DNA of 64,000 nucleotides, from the NCBI GenBank assembly GCA_044222245.1, contig JBGANQ010000012.1, positions 1 through 64,000 on the forward strand, given 5' to 3'. The DNA is from CALFML01 sp044222245. Its GTDB lineage: Bacteria; Myxococcota_A; Polyangia; Palsa-1104; JAEUJZ01. Within the stretch, counting starts at the first letter, position 1, and every line of letters starts with the position of its first letter. Both the position numbers and the translations under genes were made by a program. Shown here in pieces: positions 49,717 through 61,436 of this stretch. The notes under the pieces are model-generated. The model was not told where the DNA came from and searched no databases. It was given only the letters and a program-made list of their open reading frames with translations.

Positions 49717-50496
49717 ATGGAACTGCCCATCTTCCAGATCGATGCGTTCACCGGCCGCGTCTTTGGCGGCAACCCGGCTGCCGTGGTCCCCTTGACCAAG
49801 TGGCTGCCCGACCCCGTGCTGCAGGCGATCGCCGCCGAGAACAACCTGGCCGAGACCGCCTTCTTCGTGCGTCAGAGCGACCACTACGCGCTGCGCTGGT
49901 TCACCCCCGCGGTCGAGGTCGATCTGTGCGGCCACGCCACCCTGGCCACCGCGCACCTGCTGTTCACCCGCTTTGAGCCCGAGGCCGAGCGCCTGCGCTT
50001 CACTACCCAGAGCGGCTGGCTCGAGGTAAGCCGCGACGGCGACCGCCTGGCGCTCGACTTCCCGGCGCGGCCGCCGCTGCCCTGCGCGGTGCCCGAGTCG
50101 CTGGCCGCTGCCCTTGGGACCCAGCCGGTCGAGGTGCTGGGCGCGCGCGACTACTTTGTCGTGCTGCGCAGCGCCGAGGCAGTGCGGGCGATAAAGCCCG
50201 ACTTCGCGCGCCTTGCGACCCTGGACCGCGCCGCCGTCATCGTCACCGCGCCCGGGGAGGACTGCGACTTCGTGTCGCGCTTCTTCGCCCCCGCCATGGG
50301 AATCCCCGAGGACCCGGTCACCGGCTCGGCGCACTGCACCCTCATCCCCTACTGGTCGCGGCGCCTGGGCAAGATCAGCCTGCTCGCCCGCCAGCTGTCG
50401 GCGCGCGGCGGTGAGCTGTTCTGCGAGGATCGCGGCGAGCGGGTCGCCATCGCCGGCCACTCGGTGCTCTACCTGGAAGGCACTATCTATATCTAA
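49717..50496 (+). CDS. PhzF-family isomerase
   Basis: This 259-aa protein has full family length. It shows the opening QIDAFTGRVFGGNPAAVV, the catalytic glutamate in NLAETAFF (E46), LRWFTPAVEVDLCGHATLA and the second half motif FFAPAMGIPEDPVTGSAHC. PhzF in phenazine synthesis isomerises a dihydro-hydroxyanthranilate; most members act on unknown substrates, and no phenazine gene is nearby. The ATG at 49717 is chosen from the family start; AAGGA stands about 8 bp before it. It has its own transcription unit after the glgP-pgm terminator and converges with the giant ATPase gene. Confidence 0.92.
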   Translation: MELPIFQIDAFTGRVFGGNPAAVVPLTKWLPDPVLQAIAAENNLAETAFFVRQSDHYALRWFTPAVEVDLCGHATLATAHLLFTRFEPEAERLRFTTQSGWLEVSRDGDRLALDFPARPPLPCAVPESLAAALGTQPVEVLGARDYFVVLRSAEAVRAIKPDFARLATLDRAAVIVTAPGEDCDFVSRFFAPAMGIPEDPVTGSAHCTLIPYWSRRLGKISLLARQLSARGGELFCEDRGERVAIAGHSVLYLEGTIYI

Positions 50497-50514
50497 AGGA
50501 CTGTCGCGAACTCC

Positions 50515-53500
50515 CTAGTTGGGAGTATAGGCCTTGCTCGAGGTGCGCGCCCAGACGCCGCGCCCTTCCTGCCACAGGCGCATCGCCCGGCGCGCCAGCT
50601 CGATGCGCTTCTGGGCGCTCAGCTCGTCGTGGAAGACGGTGCTGACGATGGCGCGGCTCACCTTGTAGCTGCGGCGCAGGCGGTCGCGGTCCTGCGGTCG
50701 CAGGACTCCCGGGGAGCTCGGGCTAGCGGTGCCGCTGCCGTGACCGAGGTTGAGAGTACCGGGCGAGTTGGCCGACGCGGCGAGCGCCGGGACGAGGAAC
50801 CCGGGCGAGCTATAGCTCGGACGGCCCTCGGTGGTCAGGTACTCGGCCTCATCGCTTGTGAGGTAGAAGGTGTTGGTCAGGTCGCGGACGATGCGGCGGA
50901 CCACCTCGGCCGAGAAAGCGGCGAAGTAGTCCTCGTCGCGGCGGGCGATCTTCTGGCGGTCCTTGGGGTCGAGCGTCTGGTAAAAGACGTGCAGGTAGTC
51001 GACGGCGCTGTCGATGGTGAACCACGGCTCGTCGACCAGGCTCAGAAGGACGAAGCTGCACTCGGGGCCGAGCATATAAAGGCCGTTCTCGCTCTGCAGG
51101 GCGGCGCGCTCCTCGGCGTGGACCTTCTCCAGGGCGAGCACTACGTCGCGCTCGGTGATCTTCTGCTCCTCGCGGCGCGAGCTGCGCAGGCGCTCGTCGA
51201 TGCTCTGGATGATGAGGGCGCCGCAGTGCTGGATCCACGCCGGGACGCGGAAGGTCTTCTCCAGCAGCACCTGCTCGACCGCCGCCGACTCGAAACGCAG
51301 GCCCAGGCGCGTGAACGGCTCGCGCACCATGCGCTCGGCGCTGGTCTCGTCCAGGGGGCCGAGCATGCGCAGCTTGGCGAAGTTGAGCAGCGGTCCGAAC
51401 AGATCCCAGCGCGCCTCGACGAGCTCCGCGTGACCGGCGAGGATGACCCGGCACACGGCGCCGCCGGCGAGCACCAGCGCCGAGGCCGAGCGCAGCTCCT
51501 CGAGCAGCGGCGACTGCCGGCGCTGATCCGGCGGCGTCTGCAGCCCCTCCAGCACGCCCTCGATGACATCGCGCGGGAAGCCGGTCTGGTGCAGGGCGCT
51601 GCGCAGCGCCGCCACCTGCGCCTTGGTGACCGCCGGGCTGCCCGGCCCGAGCAGGGTCGCCAGCGACTGACCGAGCGCCGAGGCCTCGCGCCACTCGCCC
51701 AGCAGGTAGGCCCGCCGCTCGGTGCGCAGGATGGTGTCGATCTCGTCAAGGACGATGGCCACGCTGTGGTCGGGGTGGCGGCGCGTCCACTGGTCGATGA
51801 CCGAGCGCAGCGGCGGCAGCACCTCGCCCAGGGCGAAGCCCTGCTGGGCCTTCTGCGGCTCGATGTCCTCGTACAGCTCGGTGATCATCGCCTTGAGCAG
51901 CTCGCGGCTCGTCGGCGCGGTGGTGTAGTCCATGCCGCGCGGGATGACGCGGTAGCCCTGCTGCTCCAGCTCGAAGCGCACGCGCTGCAAGAGCGAGGTC
52001 TTGCCGATCTTGCGCGGCCCGACGATAAGGAAGTTCTCCTGCCGCTGGCCGCGGATCTCCTCCAAGAGCGAGCGCCGGCCGTAGAACATCTCCTCGATGA
52101 GCTCCTGGTTGGCCAGGCCCATCTTGCTGCGGAACGGCGACAGCGCGGCGTAGCTGGCGGCGGCGGCCAGGCGGCGGATGAGCTCTTCGACGGGGTTGTC
52201 GTGCAGCGCGGCGTGCTGCAGGTCGGCGATGTCGATCGCGGCGACGTGGAACAGGTTGCGGCTCCAGTGCAGGACCTCGGCCAAGAGCTCGGGCACCACG
52301 ACGATCGCCGACAGCGAGGTGTCGCTGATCGTCCCCTCGGTGCCGGCAAACCCCGCGTCCGGGCGCGGCAGGATCTGCGGCCCCGAGCCGCCGGCGACCA
52401 TCATCGGCAGCCGACCGCGCAGATCGATCTGCACCTGCTCCAGCGTCGGCCGATCCGGCTGCCCCGCCGGCAGGTACAGCACCACCCGCTTGAGCCACGG
52501 CAGCTGGCGCTTCTCGCGGAAGCGCACCTGCACGCTGCGCATCGGGATCTGGCCGCCGGCGCGCGCGAGCAGCTCGTCGCGGCCGGTGCCGTCGACCAGA
52601 TCGAGGCGGAAGTACTTGGCGATCGCCTCGATGAAGCGGTGCTCGTCCTGGCCGTCCATCCACTTGCGACAGGCGCGCGACAGATCCAAAAACTCCTGCC
52701 AGCGCCCCTGCGGCGCCTGCATGCCCGGCCGGTTCCACCCGAGCACGGTGCGCAGCGGCGCCGAGCTGCCGCCGAGCGCCCGATCAACGGCGGCGGCGTC
52801 CCACAGCGGCAGCTGGCGGACCAGGTTGCGGCCGTCGATGGTGTTGGGCAGCCCGGCCTCGCCCTCGGCGACCCCGAGCAGCGTGCGCAGCCACTCGCGC
52901 ACAGCCGAGCTGGTGAAGGCGCAGAACAGGCGGTCGCCGCTGAGGCGCATGGTGCGCAGGATGCCCAGCCGCTTGAGATCGGCCGCCGCCTGGTCGAGCC
53001 AGCGCTCGCCGCTGCGCGTCCCCTCGCGGGCCGGGGTCTCCTCGGCGGTGGGGCGGCCGCGCAGCCGCGGGCGGGTCTGCTTGAGGTAGGTCCAAAGCAC
53101 GGTGCGGCTGTCCTGCAGGCTGCCGCGGATGCGCACCTTCTTGAGCCACATGACCTTGGTCAGATCGTCGATGGTGCGCTGGTCCAGGCGCACCCCGGCC
53201 GAGGCCACCACCTTGCTCGTCGGCAGGCGGTCCTTGCCCGAGATCGAGTACACCGGGGCGTCGACCACCATGCCGGGCCGGACGTCGGCGACATCCAGAT
53301 CCACCGAGTCGCTGCACAGCGCCGCCAGGTACAGCCGGTGCTGCAGCGGCAGGGCGCTCCACACCACGGACAGATAGGTGCCCACGCGCGACTCGAAGGC
53401 GCTCGCTGACAGCGGCGCCCGGGTGCGCTCGCGCAGCGCCTGCTCGACGATCGGCATGCACTCGGCGACCAGCCGCAGGTCGGTGCCGGTCACGTCCATG

Positions 53501-56500
53501 AGCGCCCGCAGCGCGGTCTGGGTCCCCGAGTGGGTGGTCGCCACCGCGGGCGGCGCCCCCTGCGCCGCCGCCCCCGAGCCCTCGCGCAGCAGCAGCAGGC
53601 TGGTCAGCGCCTGCTCCAGCTCGTTGCGCATCCGCTCGTCGGTGCGGTGCACGCTGTAGGGGTCGGCGACGTGGTCCAGGTCGATGAGCTCCAGCGATCG
53701 CGCCGCCGCCTCCGAAGCGGCCTGGCTGCTCGACGGGGTGACGATGGCCGGCAGGATCAGCGACAGCGCCGCCGCCTGCGGCGACAGGAGCAGCAGCGAG
53801 CGGCCGCGGTAGGCCAGGCTCACCCGGGCGCCGAGGATAAGGAGCTGCCGCTGCTCGTTTTCCTCCAGGCGCGCCTTCTCGCACAGCTCGGGCAGGCCGA
53901 GGATGATAAGGCCGCGCGCCTGCGCCCCCGAGGTGGGCAGCGGCGCCTCACTGACCGCGCGCACCAGGGCGTCGACGGTGTCCAGCCGCTCGGCGTTGGG
54001 CAGCCCGAGCACGCCGCCGATGCGCGCCCCGACCTGCTGCACCAGATCGCGCAGGGTCGGGTTGAGCGCCCGCTGGCTGCCCTGCAGCGGCGCCGAGCTC
54101 GCCGGGGCCGAGCGCGCCGCGACGTTGACCATGCGCCAGCCTTCCAGGGTGTCGATCGGCCGCTCCGGCCAGTCCAGGTTCACCGCGTCGGCGAGCAGCT
54201 CGTAGGCGTGGGCGGGGAAGGCAGTGACGATGGCGACCGAGGCGTGGGCCGACCGCAGAAGGTCCATCAGCTGCTCTTTGCGCTGCTGGAACAGCGTCGG
54301 CAAGCGCTCGGCGAAGCTGTCAAACAGGGCGCGCGCCAGCTGGCGCGACTCGCGGCGGAACTGGCCTTCGATGACCCGCTCGGTGCGCTTGTCGCCGTCG
54401 TGGGACAGCTCGATCTCGATGCGGTAGCGCAGGCCGTCGGCGGCCATCAGCGCCGGGCACTCGACCGCCAGCCCGAGCTCGTGGCCGGGCTCCAGATCCA
54501 CCGGGTCGGGGTCGAGCGCCCGCGCCCGCACCTCCTTGGGCTCGACCGAGCGCACGCTCAAAACGACCCCGTGGGCGGTGCGGGCGGCGTCGGCGGCCAG
54601 CATCACCGCGTAGCGCAGCACGCGCCGCCCCTCGCTGATGCCGAGGTCGGAGATGAGGCGCACCTCGAAGTCAGGCTCGGTGCGCAGCCGCGTCGCCTCC
54701 TCGACCAGGACCTGCCACCAGACGGTGAGCAGGGCGACCACGGTGGCCACCGGGCGCACCACCAGCATGCGCGACACGAACGCGCCGGCGTGGCCGAGCG
54801 GGGTGGCGCCGCTCAGGCGATCGAGCAGGCGCAGCCGCAGGGCGTTGCGCCGCTGATCGAGCTGCGCCGCCAGCTCGTCCAGGCTGTGGGCGACCTGCGC
54901 CTTGTTGGTCTTGCGATCGAGCTCCTGCAGCGCCTGCGACAGGAACTGCTGCTCGGCGAGGTAGGTCGCCTCGTCGATAAAGGCCCAGGCCTCGTCGCGG
55001 TAGCGGTAGGACAGGTGCTGCTCGCTGAGGCTCCTGTGGGCGCGCAGGGCCGCCAGGGCCTTGTCGACCATCGCCGGCTGCAGCGAGGCCTGCAGCTCGG
55101 CGAGGTTGGTCATGTCAAACAGCCGCAGCACGCCCTGGACCATCTCCAGGAGCGCCCACGAGTCGGGGGTGATGCCGTCCGAGCTGACCGGCAGGGCGCA
55201 GCGCGCCAGCTCGTCGGCCAGGCGCTCGTAGTAGATCTGGTCAAAGCCGTTCTCGATGGCGACCTCGAACAGCCAGTCGATCTCGCCTTCGAGGGTGTTG
55301 GAGACGCCGCTCAAGGTGTCGTCGTTGTCCTCGGCGCCGATCGTCGGCAGGCGCGGCCCCCAGCGCCGCGACACGCCGGTAAGGAACGAGCGCGCCTCGG
55401 TGTCGGGCAGGATCTCGGGCTGGCACATGGTCTCGATGACCGCGTGCGGCATATGCAGGCGCACCCGCCCGAGGTCGCCGGCGAGGAAGGCGCGCTCCCA
55501 CGACAGCGCCGAGCGCAAAAGCAGCGCCATGTTGGTGAGCAAGAATCGGCTCGGCTGCGTCGGCGACACCGCCTCGAGCACCGCGACCACGCTGCGGAAG
55601 AACACCGGCTCGGCCTGATCGAAAAGCTTGGCCCGGTCCAGGCGCTGCAGGTGGCGCAGGAACAGGGCGGCGACGCTGTCGATGGCGAACGGCCACTCGG
55701 CCGAGCGGGTGTCGTGCAGGATGATCGCCGGCAGCCAGGTGGGCAGCTCCTCGATGTGCTCGGGCCGGACGTGGTTCTCGACGCACTGCAGCAGCTCGCC
55801 GCGGATGCTCAGCGGCTCGTCGCAGACGTGCACCAGGCGCGAGAGCAGCTCGCGCCCGAGCTTGGCCTGCTGGGCGTCGGCGCCGCTGCCCGCGCCGCCC
55901 AGGGCAATGGGCACCAGGGCCTCGAACAGCGGCAGCAGCAGGATGCGCGCCCGCGGCGGTCGCGGCAGCGGCCAGGCGGCGACGTCGAACAGGTCCGAGC
56001 GCGACGGCGAGCGGGCGCTGGCGTCGAGCCCCACCTGGGCGTCGGTCTGAAGCAGCAGCTTGGTCAGGTGAAGCACGCTGGCCACCGCCGGGGTGCCGCG
56101 CTCGCCGGTCGGGCGCGGCGTGCCCACCGGAGTGTTGGTGCGCGCCGGCGGCGGGCGCGACGAGGCGCCCGGCTTGACCTCGGCCGAGGTCATGCCCGGG
56201 GTGACGATTGAGCCGGCGATGCGGCCCTCGCGCGCCGAGCGCAAGAGCTCGCGCAGGGCGACGGCGCGGATGTGCGGGCCCTGGCCGCGCATCGCCGCCC
56301 GCAGCACGTTGGCGCGCGAGCCGGCGGCGCGGCTGCCAAGCTCCAGCAGCCGCTCGATGCTCTGCAGGTGCTCGTCCTGCGGGTGGGCCTCCCAGCTGGT
56401 CAGCACGCCCCCCTGGAGCAGGATGAGCAGCCGGTAGCCGCCCTCGACCAGCGGCCGGCACATCATGCGCTGCGGGGTGCCGCCGGCGGCCAGCCGCACC

Positions 56501-57905
56501 AGCTCCTGGCCATCGCGGCGGAAGTCGACGGCGAGGATGTGCACCTGCTCATCCTCGGTGCCGAGCGCCAGGCACGGCACGCCGAAGACCCCCTCGGGGA
56601 TGAAGCACAGCGCCGAGATGCCCTTGGGGAACAGGTGCTGCGACATCAGGCGCAGCGACTCACCCTCGATGCCGAACACCTGGACCTGGCCGGTGCTGGT
56701 GCCCACCGCGGCCAGGGTGGCGCCATCGGCGAGCGCGGCGCAGCTGGTCGCCGCCGGCGCCGGCACCGACAGCGACTTGTAGCCCGGCCGGCGCAGCGAG
56801 ACTCGCGCCGAGGTGATGTGCAGCGAGCCGGCGCTGTTGGAGATGACCGCCAAAAGCTCGGCCGGCAGGACGTGCGCGCGCACGCGCAGGTGGCCGCCCT
56901 GGGTGTCCACGGCGAGCACGCTCGGCCGGCCGCGCTCGCCGGTGCCCGGCACGCGCAGGATCAGCGTCTCGCGGGTCGGTGCTGAGCGGCGGGCCGACTC
57001 GGCGGACTCGGCAATTCCCGGCGAGCTGGGCGGGATGGCGCTCACCGCGTCGTCGCTGGGGCTTAAGTGCAGGTCGTAGCCGATCGGCTCGGCGCCGCTG
57101 CCGCCGCAGCGCGCCTCGCCGCGCAGCACCGTCTGGCCGCTGCCGAGCAGGCTGTAGACGAGCAGCTTGGTATCGCCCGCCTCGTCGATGCCGACGATGA
57201 CGGCCGGCAGGAAGCTGTCGCCCTCCTGCCACAGCCGGCGGACTTCGATAAAGCGCACGGTGCCGGGGACCTGAACCTCCGGCCCGGCGGAGGTCGGCTG
57301 CCACGGCCAGTCGAGCGGCGGCGGGCCGGTATCGATCTCGCGGCCCGAGCGCAGAGGTCCGTGCTGGGCGGGCTCGATGGGCTCGACGCGCAAGGCGCCG
57401 CGGCGGCCGATGCCGACGATCCAGCTGCGGCTTGGCCACTCCAGCGTCGCGGTGGTGATGCCGTCGCCGGTGGGCACCAGCGGATCGATCGCCGTGGCGA
57501 CCAGATCCAGGCGCTCCAGCTCCATCGAGAAGCGGTCCAGGCGCAGCTCTTCGATAAGGCCGATGGCGCGCAGGACCCGCATCACCACTTCGTTGTTCTC
57601 GTCGAGCTTGGGCCGGTCGCTCTCGGGCACTCCCTCGATGTGGGCCAGGCGCGCCGCCGCTTCGGTGGTCAGCGAGGTGGCGTAGTCGCGCGCCCGCAGG
57701 CTGCGGACGTTGAGCAAGCGCTTGAGCTCGGGCGGCGGCTGGTCGATCGTCGGATCGCTGCTCGGCAGGCTGCCGTCGACGGCGTTGGCCGGCGAGTGCT
57801 GCCAGTACTGCTCGAACAGCCGGCGCGAGATGCGGTCGATCTGGTGGCGGACCAGGCGCGGCGCGCCCAGGTACACCTCGACTAGCTCCGCCAGGACGGT
57901 GCGCG
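50515..57905 (-). CDS. giant propeller/ATPase protein, main part (after frameshift)
   Basis: About 2,460 residues. The first third continues the propeller-like sequence of the upstream piece (FIEVRRLWQEGDSFLPAVIVGI; ALGTEDEQVHILAVDF). The middle is long, helical and without recognised domains. The C-terminal part is a STAND/AAA-type ATPase: P-loop GPRKIGKTS near residue 1,955 and Walker B VAIVLDEIDTIL near 2,040. A winged-helix-like tail follows. The frame is open upstream to the point where the 59368 frame fails. One extra G in the GGG at 57906-57908 separates the two; without it the protein reads VKQMQARTVLAELVEVYLG. The whole would be about 2,950 aa. Cytoplasmic, with no signal peptide; it may be a large signalling or conflict ATPase. 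The target is unknown. Confidence 0.8.
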
Positions 57906-59368
57906 CCCTGCATCTGCTTGACGGTGAGCAGCGGCAGCGGTCCGGTAGGGGTGGCGCGCGGCTCGTCGCGGGCGAGCTGCGGCAGGTGCAGCAGCAGGAA
58001 GTGCTCGAAGATCACCACCGCCTCGCGCTGCGAGCGCTCGGGCAGCATGTGCCAGCCCGGCTGCCCGGAGGTAAACCAGCGCACCAGATCCACGACCGCC
58101 TGCGAGGCGGGACCGGGGCTCTCCAGCACGCGGCTTAGCAGGTACAGCTGCACCGCCGCATAGGCGTCGTGGCGCGGCGGGGCCAGGGCGAGCAGCCGCT
58201 CGGTCGGCGACGGCCCCGGCGGCGGCCCGGCGGCCGCCTGCGCCTGACCCAGGGACTGATACAGCTTGCGGCAGCGCTGGTCGAGCAGCGCGGTGTCGGT
58301 CAGCTCATAGATGCGCATGCCGCCGTCGATGCCGCCGAGCACCAGGTCGATGCGGCCGCTGTTCTCGATGTCGGCCAGGGTCATCGCCGAGAACAGGAAC
58401 CCGGCGTCCATCCGCCACATCACCCCGGTCTGCGCGGTGTCCATCGCGAACACGTAGCCAAACGAGGTGCCGCCGACGAGCAGGCCGGCGCTGGGCGACG
58501 GCGCCTGCATGCCCAGCTTGCGCGCCGGGGCGTAGGCCAGGCAGACAAAGCGCCACTGCGGAAACAGCAGCGAGCGCAGGCGGCCGTCGCGGCCGATGCG
58601 CTGCAGGCCGCCGCGGGCGTAGGCGACGACCAGCTCGTCCTCGCACAGGACCAGGTCGGTCACCTCGCCGGGCAGGAACGACACCTTGGAGAAGTCGCTG
58701 CTGGCGTCCGGCCGCCGGCCGAGGCGGTCGTCGAGGATCTCGACCCACAGCCGCGAGTCCTCGAAGCGGCCGCGCAGCACCGGCACCCGGCCGGGCTCGC
58801 TGCTGTCGCCGATAAGGCGGATCTCGCCAAAGCCCGGCGTGCCGGTGCGGCGGTGCTCGAGCTCGGAGACGTCCCACTGCGTGCCGTCGCAGGTCAGCTT
58901 GAGCTCGCGATACACGGCGCCGCCCTCGCTCTCCTCGACCGAGGTGACGATCGCCTCCTGGCGGCTGAACACGCCGAAGCTGGAGAACGACACCCCGAGG
59001 AGCTTGCCGCGGTAGCGATGGGTGCCGATCGTCCAGCTGGCCACCGGGCCGCCCTCGGCCTCGCGCAGGGCGAGGCGCGGGGTGTGCACGATGTGATCGC
59101 TGTCGATGACCAGCATCTCGTTTTTGCCGTCGCCGTCCAGATCGGTGACGCGGATGAGCAGGAGGCCCCGGCCAAAGCGCAGGTTGGTGCGCAACAGCGC
59201 CGGGCGCGTCCGCAGCCGACACAGGCGGACGAGCTCGCGGGCCGCCTCGTCGGGGTCCGCCGGCAGCGGAGACTGCGCGAGCTTCACGAGTTCCCGATAC
59301 TCCTGGACCTCGGGGGAAGCCGGTCGAGCATCGATTCGCCGAACGCGGGGCTCAGACATAGGGTTCAT
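57906..59368 (-). CDS. giant propeller/ATPase protein, 5' part (before frameshift)
   Basis: About 487 residues. Integrin-like FG-GAP/VCBS-type repeats are seen: VTDLDGDGKNEMLVIDSD near 75 and LADIENSGRIDLVLGGIDGG near 335. The region LLTVKQMQ at the end flows, after removal of one base, into ARTVLAELVEVYLGAP of the downstream frame. Past the frameshift this frame turns into low-complexity Arg/Ala/Pro sequence, a sign of wrong-frame reading. The ATG at 59368 (MNPMSEPRV) is the longest start; an ATG three codons in is equally possible and no clear ribosome site is seen. Confidence 0.78.
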
Positions 59369-59502
59369 TCTACCAGCGGGTCTGAGAGCCGCGGCGCCCG
59401 CACTGCGCGCAAGGTCAAATCTGTCGCGGGTTTGGCTCGCGCGCCATTCGCTGCGCGGCCGGGAAGTGACAGGGAAGGCCCGCTCCTGTAGGCTGCCGCT
59501 TG

Positions 59503-59763
59503 ATGAGTGACCATCCTTCTCGCTATACGGGTTCTGATCTGCCGGGCCATGTGCGCGGCATCATCGAGGCGGCCATCCCCGGCGCGCAGGCCGAAGTGGC
59601 CGGCGGCGGCGGTCACTACACGATCAAGGTGACGGCGGCGGCGTTTGCCGGCAAGTCGCTGATCGAGCAGCAGCGGATGGTCTACAGCGCCATCACCGAG
59701 CTCATGCGCGGCGATGACGCGCCGATCCACGCGGTGGACAAGCTCACCACCCGGTCGGCCTGA
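59503..59763 (+). CDS. BolA-like protein
   Basis: This 86-aa protein is of the BolA/IbaG type: VRGIIEAAIPGAQAEVAGGGGHYTIKVTA holds the first half (centre GGGGHYTIKV), then FAGKSLIEQQRMVYSAI and the closing MRGDDAPIHAVDKLTT. The usual final histidine region is present as IHAVDKL. BolA proteins work with monothiol glutaredoxins in iron-sulfur and iron handling. It is divergent from the giant ATPase gene (134-bp gap) and 13 bp upstream of the next lipoprotein gene. Confidence 0.9.
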   Translation: MSDHPSRYTGSDLPGHVRGIIEAAIPGAQAEVAGGGGHYTIKVTAAAFAGKSLIEQQRMVYSAITELMRGDDAPIHAVDKLTTRSA

Positions 59764-59776
59764 GGCGGTGGTGGGT

Positions 59777-60331
59777 ATGGGCGACTGGCGATGGCGGCTG
59801 GTCCTGGGCCTTGGGCTGGCGCTGGCCGCCTGTCGGCGCGAGCCGACGCTGCTCATCGACGCCCGCGTCCAGCCCGACCTGAGCCCGGCGGCCATCGCGC
59901 CGGCCGCCCAGCCTGCCGCGCCCGCCGCGGCGCCGCCGCCGACCCCGGTGGCGGCCGAGCCAGGTGCCGACTCCACCGACGCCGCCGTCGAGATCTCGGG
60001 CGAGCTTGAGCTGCCCCCCGGCGCTCCGCCCAAAGAGCGGCTGATGGTCTACGTCACCCTGCGCGACTGCTTAAACGACGCCTCGCCGCTGCTGCGCCGC
60101 CTGCCGGCCAGCGATAACCGCAGCTACTTCGTCGCCGTCATCGCCCCGCGCGGCAGCTCCCTGTCGGTCTGCGCCGCCGCCGAGCCGGGACCGGGCAAGC
60201 CCGCCCACCTGTACGGCCGCGCCACCAAGACCCTGCAGCTCCAGCAGACCGCCGACCAGGCCTTCAGCGCCGTCGATATCACCCTGGCGGAGGGGCCACC
60301 GCGCCGCTTTGCCAGCCAGCTCGCCCGCTGA
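59777..60331 (+). CDS. small lipoprotein of unknown function
   Basis: This 184-aa protein has a lipoprotein signal (LVLGLGLALAACRRE, cysteine about 20) followed by a Pro/Ala-rich linker of about 55 residues. The folded part (about 80-184) has a strand-rich pattern (ISGELELPPGA; RLMVYVTLRDC; SYFVAVIAPRG), similar in feel to beta-sandwich domains, but I recognise no family. The ATG at 59777 follows the BolA gene by 13 bp, so they probably share a transcript. Confidence 0.65.
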   Translation: MGDWRWRLVLGLGLALAACRREPTLLIDARVQPDLSPAAIAPAAQPAAPAAAPPPTPVAAEPGADSTDAAVEISGELELPPGAPPKERLMVYVTLRDCLNDASPLLRRLPASDNRSYFVAVIAPRGSSLSVCAAAEPGPGKPAHLYGRATKTLQLQQTADQAFSAVDITLAEGPPRRFASQLAR

Positions 60332-60360
60332 TCGCGAGCCTGCCGGCTGGCAGTAGCAAG

Positions 60361-60444
60361 CCTAGTCCGCGGCCCGACTTGGGGTCCGGCCGTGCTGGCA
60401 GCCCGCGCGCCCGAGCTCGGCCGCAAGCTACGTCTTGCCGCAAG
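60361..60444. repeat. palindromic intergenic repeat, copy B
   Basis: This lies between convergent genes. Compared with the reverse complement of copy A (36257-36381) it shares GGCCCGA, TCCGGCCGTGCT (CCCGGCCGTGCT in A), CCGCGCGCCCGA, GAGCTCGG and CTTGCCGCA in the same order, with an internal shortening. It is a related dispersed repeat in the opposite orientation. Confidence 0.6.
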
Positions 60445-61428
60445 CTAGGGCTTGCGCGGCGCCTTCTCGCCCGGCTCGGGCTTGCGCGGCACCTTCTCGC
60501 CAAGCTCTGACTTAAGCACGGTGAACTCGACGTCGACCGGCCGCAGCTCGTAGGCGATGCCCGGCGGCAGCTTGACGACCTGGGGCCGCTTGACGTACTT
60601 GGTCCCCGGCGGCTTGCGCTCCTCGGCCGAGGTGTCGAGCATCAGCTCGGGCACGTCGGCCAGCTTGTCCAGGCCCTGCCCGCGCAGGACGATGGTCGCG
60701 GTCTCGGGGTGGAGCTTGACGTTCTGCGGCGAGCCGCTGGTTCGGATCGGCACGTTGGCGAAGGTCTTCTCGACCAGCTCGACCACCACCGCGGCGTCGA
60801 TCTTGGGCGGCGGGTCATCGACGAACGAGGCGAACTTGGGCAGCGCCGCCAGCTCCACCGGCACGGTGACGGTGTCGCGAATTTCGCTGACTTTCAGCGG
60901 CTTGGACAGCACGTTGTGCATGTTCTCGACGACGTTCTGGGCGCCGCGCACGCGCACGCTGCGCGGCGTCGCCGTCGCCTGGCGGAAGCGATAGCCCTCG
61001 GGCGGCTCGCCCTCCATGGTCAGCTGCACCGGGATGAGGGCGGTCACCTCGGGCTCGTAGTGCAGGTAGACGCTGGGCGGCACGTAGCTCTCGATGCGCA
61101 GCCCGGGGGGGACCTTGACCATCTCGGGGGTGAAGCGCAGATCGCCCTCGCGCAGGGTCGACAGGTCCAGGTGGATCGGCTCTAGCGGCGTCTCGCCGGC
61201 GCGGTTGATGCGGCCCCACGGCCCGCGCACCACCACCTTGACCTGGTCGACGCGCGGCTGCGAGACCATCAGGCGGTCGCGCGGCTCGGTGTAGGTGACC
61301 TTCACAAACAGCGTGGTGTTGGCCTCGAGCTCGGTGCGGACGACGAACACCAGGGTCAGCGCGACCACCAGGGAGATCGCCTTGAGAAACAGGTCCTCGA
61401 CGAAGATCTTGTAGATGAACTCGCGCAT
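60445..61428 (-). CDS. cdaR: YbbR-domain protein, regulator of diadenylate cyclase
   Basis: This is a 327-aa protein. One membrane helix lies near the N-terminus (FLKAISLVVALTLVFVV), followed by YbbR-type repeats outside the membrane (VKVVVRGPWGRINRAGE; EGYRFRQATATPRSVRVRGA near 150; VVELVEKTFANVPI). The C-terminal tail has a small repeat (GEKVPRKPEP, GEKAPRKP). It is the partner of the membrane diadenylate cyclase CdaA, encoded 8 bp upstream. In Firmicutes CdaR modulates CdaA. The order ftsH-folP-cdaA-cdaR is known from related bacteria; glmM, which often follows, is not here. Confidence 0.9.
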   Translation of the reverse strand: MREFIYKIFVEDLFLKAISLVVALTLVFVVRTELEANTTLFVKVTYTEPRDRLMVSQPRVDQVKVVVRGPWGRINRAGETPLEPIHLDLSTLREGDLRFTPEMVKVPPGLRIESYVPPSVYLHYEPEVTALIPVQLTMEGEPPEGYRFRQATATPRSVRVRGAQNVVENMHNVLSKPLKVSEIRDTVTVPVELAALPKFASFVDDPPPKIDAAVVVELVEKTFANVPIRTSGSPQNVKLHPETATIVLRGQGLDKLADVPELMLDTSAEERKPPGTKYVKRPQVVKLPPGIAYELRPVDVEFTVLKSELGEKVPRKPEPGEKAPRKP

Positions 61429-61436
61429 GCGGCCCC

